A DNA stretch of 64,000 nucleotides from Schistosoma mansoni (Eukaryota; Platyhelminthes; Trematoda; Strigeidida; Schistosomatidae): contig NC_031502.1 of assembly GCF_000237925.1 (NCBI RefSeq), positions 58,091,943-58,155,942 of the forward strand. Reading direction: 5' to 3'. The notes under the pieces are model-generated. The model did no database searches. It saw nothing but the letters and a program-made list of their open reading frames with translations, and had not been told where the DNA came from. Positions 54,823 to 64,000 of this stretch are shown in pieces. Each line of letters begins with the position of its first letter. Within the stretch, counting starts at the first letter, position 1. The position numbers and the translations under genes were made by a program.

Positions 54823-56806
54823 ATAACTATGTCACACGCTTACCCGATATCTTAGATGTCGTAATGACCGTAGTCGGTCAAAAACCCCGCGTAGAAGTAT
54901 CTCACGTAGGCGATCTGCCTCTCGACCACGAGAGACAGAAAATCCCGACTGGTGCTGGTATCATAGACTGCATGGTAAGTCCTCCAGAAATTGCAGGAAA
55001 CGCTGCAATTATCCGAACTCCAAATCCACGGACACGAAAAGGTACTCGGGAAACCTTCAAGCCGGCACGCGTTAACGGCAACCGTAGACGGCGAACACAA
55101 CCGTCTGTTATGTCACTAATGTGACCACGAAAGTTCGCTACCTTGTCGACACCGGCGTAGAAGTTAGCGTTCTTCCGGCGAATCCCAACGACAGACTTCG
55201 CGAGTCTGTTTTAAGTTTACAGGCGGCAAACGGAAAGCCGATCGCTACTTACGGTAAAAGGTACGTCTACCTTAACGTGGGTTTACGCAAACCCATACAC
55301 TGGATTTTCGTGGTTGCAGATTTCTCTGTGCCAATCATTGGTTTAGACCTGTTACAACACCACAATCTACTCATCGACACACGCTCACGAAAGTTAATAG
55401 ACGGAAACACTAAGTTATCCGTTTGCGTAACTCCTTGTTCTGGTTGCAGATTATCCCCAGTCACAATTAAGCACGCCATAGACTCCCTATATCAATTACT
55501 CGACAAATACTCCGGGATATACCAACCGCAACCAAAATTGCCTTGTGTAACCAGCAATGTTACACATCACATCTCGACTACAGGACCACCTGTATTCTCG
55601 AAAGCCTGTCGACTCGCTCCCGAAAAACTTAGGTTAGCCAAAAACGAATTCGACCATATGATAGACTTAGGGATAATTCGACCATCAAATAGTCCATGGT
55701 CATCTCCATTGCACATGGTCCCTAAAAAGGACAGCAATGATTGGCGGCCAACTGGTGATTATCGGCATCTGAATGCTAAAACCATTCCCGATCGTTACCC
55801 GTTGCCTCACACTCACGATTTGACAGCTACCTTGAAAGGTACAACTGTCTTTTCGAAAATCGACTTAGTTAAGGCTTATAACCAAATACCGATGGCAACC
55901 GACGACATTCCTAAAACCGCCATCATCACTCCCTTCGGTCTTTACGAATTTCTACGAATGCCTTTTGGTTTAAGAAATGCGGCTCAAACCTTCCAAAGGT
56001 TTATAGACGACGTCTTTCGAGGTCTCAACTTCGTACATGCGTATGTTGATGACTGCCTCATAGCAAGTCCAGACAGAGAATCACATCTCAAGCATCTGGA
56101 CATTGTTTTCGATCGACTCCAAAGGCATGGCATCACTGTAAACATTCAGAAATGCCAAATCGGAACCAACTCCTTAGACTTCTGAGGACACACTAGTGAT
56201 GCCCAAGGCATCCAACCCCTTAGGAGCAAAGTGGCGGCCATTCTGGATTACTCAGAACCGACCACGATCAAGCAATTGCGAACTTTTAACGGACTTGTAA
56301 GTTTCTACAGACGGTTCATACCTAAATGCTCATCTCTTATGAAACCGTTGACCGACCAACTTCGTGGAAATGCAAAATCAATTAGTTTAGACGACACAGC
56401 CCGTAAAGCATTCTCCACAGTTAAGGAACACATCGCTAAGGCAACCCCGCTTGCGCATCAGGACACCGAAGCACCCATTAGTATCGCCGTAGACGCATCC
56501 GACTCAGCAATCGGAGGAGTCTTACAACAATGGGTTAACAACTCGTGGCAACCTTTAGGATTTTTCTCGAGACGGTTGCTAGACACGGAATCTAGGTACA
56601 GCACGTTCGGTAGGGAACTCCTAGCTATGTATTGTGCTGTACGGCATTTCCAACATTCCATCGAAGGAAGAGAATTCACGCTTTTTACCGATCACAAACC
56701 TCTTACCTTCTCTTTAAGTTCATCTTCAGACAAGTACTCACCGCGAGAGTCTCGACAACTCGACTACATTTCGCAGTTTACTTCAGACATACAACACATT
56801 TCTTGA
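54823..56806 (+). pseudogene. gag zinc motif, protease, RT and RNase H
   Basis: 54823-55060 encodes an Arg/Ser-rich stretch and CWYHRLHGKSSRNC. Protease [14 protein letters not shown] lies at 55145. RT has [40 protein letters not shown] and the catalytic YVDDCLIAS (56044). RNase H has AVDASDSAIGGVL and FTLFTDHKPL. In-frame TGA stops are at 56183 (DF*GHTSD) and 56804 (HIS*ANNV). Confidence 0.88.
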
Positions 56807-58193
56807 GCAAACAATGTAGTCGCAGACGCCTTGTCTCGAATAAGTTCCTTGAACAGTTTCCAAGGAATCGACCTTCTTAAACTCGCTCAGCTTCAAAAAG
56901 AAGACATTGATCTTCAGCATGAGTTATCCTCGACAACTCTTAGACTATGTATTAAGCAGATGGGAACAGGTAAGGAAACCTTACTTTGCGACACATCTAC
57001 AGGTAGGGATCGTCCAATAGTACCAAAACATTATCGACGCAACGTCTTCAATACGTTGCACAATCTTTCTCATCCAGGTGTTCGTGCAACAATCAAGCTT
57101 ATAACCGAACGGTTTTGCTGGCCTGGCATGAATAAAGATGTGAGGGAGTGGGCACGCTCCTGTGTAAGCTGCCAGAAATCTAAGGTCATAAGACACAACA
57201 AATGTCCCTTAGGCTCTTTCAAAACCCCTGATGCTCGTTTCGACCACGTTCATCTAGATTTAGTAGGACCCTTACCTGATTCAAACGGATACTCATATCT
57301 CTTAACATGCGTAGACCGTTTCACTCGATGGCCAGAAGCAGTACCTATTAAGGACATTACTGCTGAAACTGTGGCTCGCGCTTTCGTCGAACGATGGGTA
57401 GCAAATTTCGGCTGCCCTTCAACCATCACTACAGACCGCGGACGCCAGTTCGAATCTGGACTTTCTGACCTCACTATTAGGAATCACTCGCTTCCGAACG
57501 ACCGCCTACCACCCACAAGCAAACGGGTTGGTAGAACGTTTTCATCGACAACTTAAAGCTTCGTTATCAGCTACATACGTTTCACAGTGGACAGACGCTC
57601 TTCCACTCGTCTTGCTAGGTATCCGCAATGCAGTGAAAGCTGACATTAGATACACGGCATCTCAACTCGTTTACGGAACGACACTCCGACTTCCAGGAGA
57701 ATTCGTAGATCCTTCGGCTTCCTCATTGAACATGGATCTAAACTCTCACACGAGTAGGCTTACAAACGCTATGCGTTCAGTTAAACCTGCTCACACTCGA
57801 CCTCAATCAACTGATGTTTTCGTTCAACCTGAATTACGACATAGTACACACGTCTTCGTTCTTCGAGACTCACATCGACGACCTCTCGAATCAGCATCCG
57901 AAGGACCCTTCAAAGTTCCTCAACGTGAACCCAAGTACTATGTAGTCGATAAGAACGGCACAAACGATAGCATCAGTATCGATCGCCTAAAAGCAGCGTA
58001 CTTAGAAGGAAACCCTATCTACGTCGATTTTCCTTCGGTACGATCGAACGATACGGCTACTACACTTGCAGTACCCCATAAGACAGCCGACACATACCTT
58101 GACACTTCGTCAACATCGGAAAATAAACCTAAAACAACGCGTTTTGGAAGAAGAGTAAGATTTCTAGAACATCTAAACGACTATTGCACCTAG
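56807..58193 (+). pseudogene. Integrase, frameshifted
   Basis: HHCC zinc part ([28 protein letters not shown]), then catalytic D in HLDLVGPLP and D in [10 protein letters not shown]. After a frameshift near 57470-57500 the E-containing part continues ([14 protein letters not shown]) to a stop at 58191. The C-terminus ends RFGRRVRFLEHLNDYCT. Confidence 0.88.
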
Positions 58194-58713
58194 GACACTA
58201 ACTTAATCTCGAATTCCGTTTTCATTATTTATTATAAAAAAAATAATTTTTTTACTGTGCTCATTTTTTATTTAAAAGAAAAACAAACTATTTTTATTTT
58301 TTTTGAGTGTATTTATATTTTTTTATATATAAAAAAAAACCAAAACCAATTTCTTCCCGATCGCTTTTACGCTGTTGCAAGTGTACTAGTTTATTTTTTT
58401 CCCGCTCACCTTGTGTCTTTACGCAAGTACGAGTGTATTTTCGACATGCACTCACACGTTCTATTTTTTCTCTTTTCCAGGACGGCTGGAAAAGAACGAC
58501 GACGCTTCGCAAGGAACCGAAATTTTCATTGTACTTTATTTCTTTATTGCTATGTTGTACATTATGGTCCCTTAGTGTGAGGAAAGACGACCAGACGCTG
58601 CTAAACGAAGCAAGCTATCAGAAGAGTGTCTACCAACGATAAATTCGTTGTGTTTAAACTTCTGGCTGGTCACGTCTTAAGGGCATCACTACCTCACTAG
58701 GAGGGGAGTGATC
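58194..58713. other. 3' untranslated part of the gypsy element
   Basis: A/T tracts, then a polypurine tract AGGAGGGGAGTG at 58699-58710 just before the 3' LTR. Short frames here show no similarity. Confidence 0.6.
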
Positions 58714-59033
58714 TGTAGCTGTAAATAATTCCCCAAAATCAATAGCTTTCTAAGTGTTCGACATTGGATGCTGACCACGTTGTTTAAGTGGACTTGTTTA
58801 ACTGAAGGCTTTCGGTCATGCATCCGTACCAGATCACGTTTCGACTCGGCGTGGGACACAGCTCCTACGTTTCACTAGATAGCTATATAGATAGATATAT
58901 TGGTAACGTATCAAATATATCTTTCCTACCTCTTCTCGTGTGACTTCTGATTTCTATTGGGCGTAAGAAGTTTCGAGTATAGAAGGTGCTACTGGCCGCT
59001 AGTTGTAAAACTAGAATACCAGTCGTATCCCCA
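58714..59033 (+). repeat. 3' LTR
   Basis: Direct repeat of 52786-53105; ends CGTATCCCCA. A CCAC repeat at 52782-52785 and 59031-59034 may be the target duplication. Confidence 0.9.
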
Positions 59034-59094
59034 CTACTAACTCTGGAGTCAACCCACCGGATATTCTGGAAGGAAATTGGTGGCTGCTACGAGC

Positions 59095-62000
59095 ATAATT
59101 TATTAACTGTAGAATACTAGTAAACCCCGCTTGTAGCTCTTCTAGGGTTACTGGCAGATCCAGCTCTGGGTGGAGGAGGAGGGTTGGGCGTGAGGTAGGC
59201 AACCGCATTCTGTAGAAAACGAACTTTCTAAAGAAAAGCTAATCAGAATAAACTAACTAAATCATTTAAACTCTGTTCCCTTAGTTGAGGAATCGTCATT
59301 GAGAGGAATTATAACGTCTCATGGGAAAAGCAGAGGTTCTTCGTAGGTCACAAGGTCGGTGCCAACTTTAATAGCCAGAGTAACGATTAATATTAGGTAT
59401 ATGGAATATCCGGACAATATGGGAGACCGGGAGTACTAATGAAATAGCTGCAGAGATGAGAAGACACAACTTGACGGTGCTCGTAATAAGTGAAACCAAG
59501 GGAACTCAATCTGGACAAAAAAGATTAGGTTCGCGAAATTTGATGTTGTACTCTAGTCATGAGAATGATAAAACTCCACACACACGGCGAGTTGCAGTGA
59601 TGCTGTTCAAAGATGCACGAAATGCACTTAAGTGACGGGATTCTCATGAATCCAGGATCATCAAAACATCTTTCAAAACAAAAAAGAAAGGAATCAAAAT
59701 GAATTTTGTCACGTGTTGTGCACGCATCGGATCACACTACAGAGAACTAGATTAATCATATTAGTAACAAAAAACTCAGGAGCTCTATGTAAGACGTGGG
59801 AAGAAGGAGAGGAGCTGATATAATTTCGAATCACCCCCTAGTGTTTTCTAAAGTCACATTAGACAACTGAACAAACAACATTACAAAGATTCTGTACAGC
59901 GTTCCTCCGAGGTACTGATAAACTCAACGTATTTAAGATAGGTCTCAGCAAACGTTCCAAACCTTCGAAGATCCGCTAACAGAAGAAAACCACTATGGAT
60001 GAGAATTGGAAAAGGATCAAAAAAGCATCACCTTGAACGTATCAGGAAGTTATGGACTGTATAAAGCATCAACAGCCGGACAAATGTAGAGATAGCTAGG
60101 GCATATACCGAATTCACAGAAGTAAACAAGAGAGCGAAAAGCAGCATTAAAACTGACAGGTAGAAATACGTGGAAGATGTGGCAATGTCAGCGGGTGAAC
60201 CCGCGAAAGAGTCGGATCCGTGAGAAATTTATGATGCAACGAAGAAACTAGCAGGAAAATATAATAGACCTCAGCGAAAAGTTAAAGACTAAAAAGGCAT
60301 GTCAATCACTGAGATAGGAAAAAAGAAAAAAGAAATGGGTAGAACACTTCGAAGAACTCTTAAATAGACCGGACTCATTGAACCCACAAGACACTGAAAC
60401 AGCAACTTCAAATGGATGTCACCATACCAATAAACGAAGAAATCATGAGGGCCATCAGACAAATCAACAGTGGGAAAGCAGTAGGACCAGACAGTATACC
60501 ATCTGAAGCAGCAAAATATGACACAGAGATAACTGCAAACATGCCCCACACTCTGTTCAGGAAGATTTAGGGAGATGAACAATTGCCGACGTACTGCAAA
60601 AAGGACACCAAGGACATCAAGATACCAAAGAAAAGAGATCTGAGCAAGTGTGAGAACCACGAAAGCATCATACTACTGTCAGTACCAGGAAAAGTTCTCA
60701 ATGGAGTGCTTTTGAACTTAATCGAACATTTAGTAGGTGCCCAACTTCGAGATCAACAGACCGGATTCCGTGAGAATCGATTGTATATCACCCAAACAGC
60801 GACACTACAGATCATTGTTGAGCAATCAATTGAATCCAATTCGTCACATATACATCAACTTCATTGACTATGAAAAAGCATTTGACAATGTGGATAGGAG
60901 AACCTCATGGAACCTTCTTTGACACAATGGAGTGGGTAGCTGAGGAAATCGTCAACATCTTAGGGAATTCATACGATGGACTACACTGAAATTGGTGCAT
61001 GGAAGACTGTTGACAGATGCATTCCAAGTGTGGACGGGTGTCATACAACGCTACTTATCCTCACCATTTCTCTCTCTTCTGGTGTTTGATTGGTGGTTGA
61101 TTATGAAGACCACGATATCTGAGGGAAAGCTTGGAATACAATGGGCAGCGAAGATACTACAGGTATTGTAGTTTGACAACACTTTACCAGTAACACCTTC
61201 TATAATAGAACCGTGCCCACCCAGTGAAATCAAAAGTCAGAAGCTAGGAGGTTCGAAGATATATTTGATAGATTATCAATATATTGAGGAGTGACTGATC
61301 TAAACTGGCTAGTGATCGCAGGAGACGTTAAGCACGCCGTTCCAACTCTTGATCTGGTGCGGATGCATGACCGAGCGCCTTCAGCTAAATTAGTCCATTA
61401 AAACTAATGTGGTCAGCATTCAATGTTGGACACATACAGAGCTGTTTATTTTTGGGATTTATTTACTTCTACAACAGCTTGGATGCTGCTTGATGGTTTT
61501 CACTTCGCAGATGACCAAGCCCTCCTGTCTCATGAACACGAAAAAATGCAGATGAAGATAATTAGTGTAGCAGTAGTCTGCATCAGTAGGCCTCAACATA
61601 CACAAGAGAAAAAGCAAGATCCTCAAATACAACACGGAGAGTACCAACTCAATCACACTTGGTGGAGAAACTCTGGGAGAGGTGGAAATTTTCACGTACT
61701 TAGTCAGTATCATTGATGAACTCGTGCTGAGAATTCTATATTGTACCAGATTATAATATTGAATAAAGCCATTAATAATAATAATGAGGGAGGACCTGAT
61801 GCAGATGTGAAGGCAATGGTTGTCAAAGCAGGGGCATTATTCCTTCAGTTGAAGAGCATATGGAACTCAAAACAACTGTCAGTCAATATCAAAGTCACAA
61901 TCTTCAATACAAATATCAAGACAGTTCTATTGTACGAAGCTGGAACCTAGAGAACTACCACATCCATCATTAAAATTGTACAAGTATTAATAAACAATTG

Positions 62001-62368
62001 TATACTCACGATATGGAATGTTCGTTGACCGGATACCATCAGCAACAGCCTTCTTTTGGAGAGAAAAAGTTAGCTTCTAACTGAAGAGGAACTTAGGCAA
62101 AGTTGCCGGAGGTGAGTAGGACATACATTGAGGAAATCATCAAACTGCCTTGCAGGGGAATCTCTAACTTGGAATCGTGAATGGTAAGAGCTAAAATGAA
62201 GATGAAGGAACTCATTGATTTGTTAATTGTAAGCAGACATCAAGGGGGTGAATAGCAACTGGAAAAACTGGAAATGAGAGTTAAGGACAGAGATGGTCAG
62301 AGAATGCTCGTGGCACGCTTATGGTTGCCCATGAGAGATAATGGGCGTAAGTTAGTGTTTAAGTAAGG
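59095..62368 (+). mobile_element. LINE family B, near full-length decayed copy
   Basis: Leader (59095-59240, GGAGGAGGAGGGTTGGGCGT type), endonuclease N-terminus (TNEIAAEMRRHNLTVLVISE near 59440), central part, RT (SVPGKVLNGVLLNLIEHLVG, INFIDYEKAFDNVDRR, HFADDQALLS) and C-terminal tether (TTRTSII, GPDADVKAMVVKAGALFLQL). It ends GGGCGTAAGTTAGTG. There are many stops and frameshifts. It is interrupted by a solo LTR at 61150-61474. Confidence 0.85.
61150..61474 (-). mobile_element. Diverged solo LTR nested in LINE-B
   Basis: The minus strand starts TGTAGAAGTAAATAAATCCC and contains GCTGACCACATTAG, GAAGGCGCTCGGTCATGCAT and TATAGAAGGTGTTACTGGT in the same order as the CsRn1-type LTRs at 52.8 and 58.7 kb, but clearly diverged. 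CAGC at 61146-61149 and 61475-61478 fits a 4-bp target duplication. The LINE sequence resumes directly after it. Confidence 0.78.
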
Positions 62369-63400
62369 TTCCGCATAACTTAGCAAGTTGATTTGTAATC
62401 GAACATGGTAATGAACGCCACTTACAAAAAACTTTAATTCCTAACTCTCATATGTTCCCGATACACATTGAACACTGGACGCCCGATCAAGTTCTACTTC
62501 TCGAATCTAATTCATAATGTAGTGTGCAAATCTGATGGAAAGTTTACCAAGCTACATTATTTACATGACGATTTCACTCTCTCCTTTTTTAACCAGCTGC
62601 TAGGCTCTGAAGACAACAGTGTTGTCGTCTTATTAAAAAATTAATCAAGTATTTCATTAATCTTCCATTATTATCCAGAGGCCCTAAAAATGCTTGGCTA
62701 CTGGACACAACAGGAGTGTTCGATCTATCAAGATGGTCTTTGTATCTGTTAAAGGCTAATAGTTTTGTTGAAAAAGATATGGAGGACATCGATTGTTATC
62801 TTTTCTTTTTTTAAGCAGTGTTCGTCCTGAAGATAGACCACATTTCTCCATAAAATCACTCCCCATTCTATTCGAACTTCTGTACCATGTTCCTCTATAG
62901 TAGTTTAGGGATTTCGATGCGTAAACTGTTGCTTCAAGTTTCTTAGCTCTCCCATTAAACTGAACAGAATTATTCTAGTGAAATATAGAAACCCAAATAG
63001 CTCAACGACATACATGCATGGCGTAAGGTTGTAGAAAATGTGGTGACCGGCCAACATAGCGAACACCTTCCACTAAACAGAAAACAAATAACACGTACAG
63101 TTGTTAGTACTAGACATTACAATCTGATGTAGCTATCGTAGAAGATAGTGTTTAGACAGGTGAATAGATGAAGTTTTTGGGATCTATGACCTTCATCATT
63201 ACTTGTGTAAATATACTTCAATGTTCAATAAGAATGCTTTTTATACATTCATAAAAACTTTTCTTTATCTGAACTAGGTTGTAAAATGTATTTTCATCTA
63301 ATGGTTTTATTATTTTGCTTATACTCTTTTCTTTTGAATATCTTTTATCATTAGTCGTGTTGTCTTTAATGGTTGTTCTTTATTAATGGGATTGTCAGAT
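62369..63400. other. Intergenic, nothing recognised
   Basis: About 1 kb, no gene or repeat family seen. Confidence 0.45.
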
Positions 63401-63413
63401 ATTTATTTTTATA

Positions 63414-63650
63414 GTTAAAATCATGAGTTAATTGAAGCTAGACCACCATGGAAAACCTGGAAGCACTGGGAGGCCGTTTCGTCTTATTATGGGACTCCTC
63501 AGCAGTGCGCATCCACGATCTCGCACTCGCGAGATTCGAACCCAGGACCTACCAGTCTCCATGGTGGTCTAGCTTCAATTGACTCACGCTTTCAACTATA
63601 AAAATAATAAATAATAAAAATAATAAATCTCCACAAAGCCCCTTCTGATA
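63414..63650 (+). mobile_element. Hammerhead SINE copy 15 (13-bp target duplication)
   Basis: ATTTATTTTTATA flanks it at 63401-63413 and 63651-63663. Antisense tail, antisense ribozyme, antisense B box (GAGATTCGAACCCAGG), then the sense tail (CCATGGTGGTCTAGCTTC) expanded by AATAAT repeats and ending GCCCCTTCTGA. Confidence 0.88.
63463..63508 (-). ncRNA. Hammerhead motif, cleavage site lost
   Basis: Core CTGAGGA and GAAA are intact and stem I is perfect, but the GTC triplet reads TCC and stem II has one mismatch. Self-cleavage is not expected. Confidence 0.7.
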
Positions 63651-63663
63651 ATTTATTTTTATA

Positions 63664-64000
63664 CCATCTTCTCTGTGAAATACTTTAAACAACTTAGATG
63701 TGAATGATATGAAGTTGACCGATTTCTTGTTAAATGAAACCAGTTTCTTTTGTTGGTTAAGTTTATTATAAGATGAATGGTAGTAGGTTTCTCCCTTAGT
63801 CCATTTCAGTTAATAATTTTATTGATTTGATAATTCAACTTTAAGATGTGATCTGTTGTCGGCTATTGAATTAGTCTTTTATGATGTCTTTGTCTTAATA
63901 TATATGATTCTTTCAATCTCTGACTATCATAGATATGAATTATCTTAGTTTATGAAATGATCAGGTTTTAGAATTCATTTTGGAACATTACTCATTCTAT
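63664..64000. other. Right edge, nothing recognised
   Basis: AT-rich sequence without coding similarity. Confidence 0.4.

Larger units (their letters stand above)
52786..59033 (+). mobile_element. CsRn1-type Ty3/gypsy LTR retrotransposon, decayed
   Basis: Direct LTRs of about 320 bp (52786-53105, 58714-59033) look identical except for one base near the end. The primer site TGGTGAGACCGACGTGAT (53107-53124) is two bases from the complement of a tRNA-Trp 3' end, a mark of the CsRn1 clade (Saci-like in schistosomes). A purine tract AGGAGGGGAGTG precedes the 3' LTR. Gag, protease, RT, RNase H and integrase are recognisable but carry stops, a frameshift and an AT-rich insert. Confidence 0.92.

Noticed and set aside
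54795-55124. Frame starting with a run of Asn
   Set aside because: The real gag zinc-motif frame is in another register (CWYHRLHGKSSRNC); the Asn run is an AAT microsatellite.

Overview
The window is eukaryotic, intron-containing, AT-rich DNA that fits a blood fluke (Schistosoma). The evidence is a tRNA-derived SINE carrying a hammerhead ribozyme (the known schistosome Sm-alpha type), RTE-like and CFDP2/Bov-B-like LINEs, a CsRn1-type Ty3/gypsy element primed by tRNA-Trp, Penelope-like elements, and a host gene with a 35-nt intron. The species cannot be fixed from the sequence alone.

Three host genes are supported by homology plus in-phase splice sites. (1) A BTBD9-like BTB/BACK adaptor gene lies on the minus strand. 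Five coding exons are visible (11267 down to 198) and the gene runs off the left edge. (2) A DM-domain (DMRT) transcription factor lies on the plus strand, with four coding exons (29905-39980), a stop codon and an AATAAA signal; its 5' start was not found. (3) A complete TIP41-like/TIPRL gene lies on the minus strand, with four exons (47069-43945) encoding 259 aa.

Most of the rest is repeats. 3-5 kb: minus-strand RTE-like LINE in a BTBD9 intron. 11.6 kb: solo LTR. 12.76-14.86 kb: compact gag-bearing LTR element without reverse transcriptase, with near-identical LTRs and a 5-bp target duplication. 16.35-16.67 kb: near-perfect inverted copy of part of BTBD9 exon 5. 17.3-19.4 kb: degraded LINE (called family B here). 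20.4 kb: lone LTR with primer-binding site. 21-29 kb: LINE-B fragments, hammerhead SINEs, a MITE-like element and a Penelope scrap. 30-40 kb: DMRT introns loaded with repeats. 47.7-50.4 kb: Penelope-like element split by a 520-bp SINE-like insertion with a 12-bp target duplication. 52.8-59.0 kb: Ty3/gypsy element with both LTRs, decayed gag and pol. 59.1-62.4 kb: near full-length decayed LINE-B with a nested solo LTR. 63.4 kb: another hammerhead SINE.

The most unusual signal is a set of about 15 hammerhead-SINE copies. Many are palindromic: a reverse-complement copy of the tail, and sometimes of the ribozyme, lies 5' of the sense ribozyme and tail. At least nine copies have matching target-site duplications of about 9-17 bp. 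They share a fixed 3' end (CCCCTTCTGA) and variable 5' ends, so the palindrome appears to have moved as one unit by LINE-type retroposition. Several copies share the same ribozyme-inactivating substitutions.
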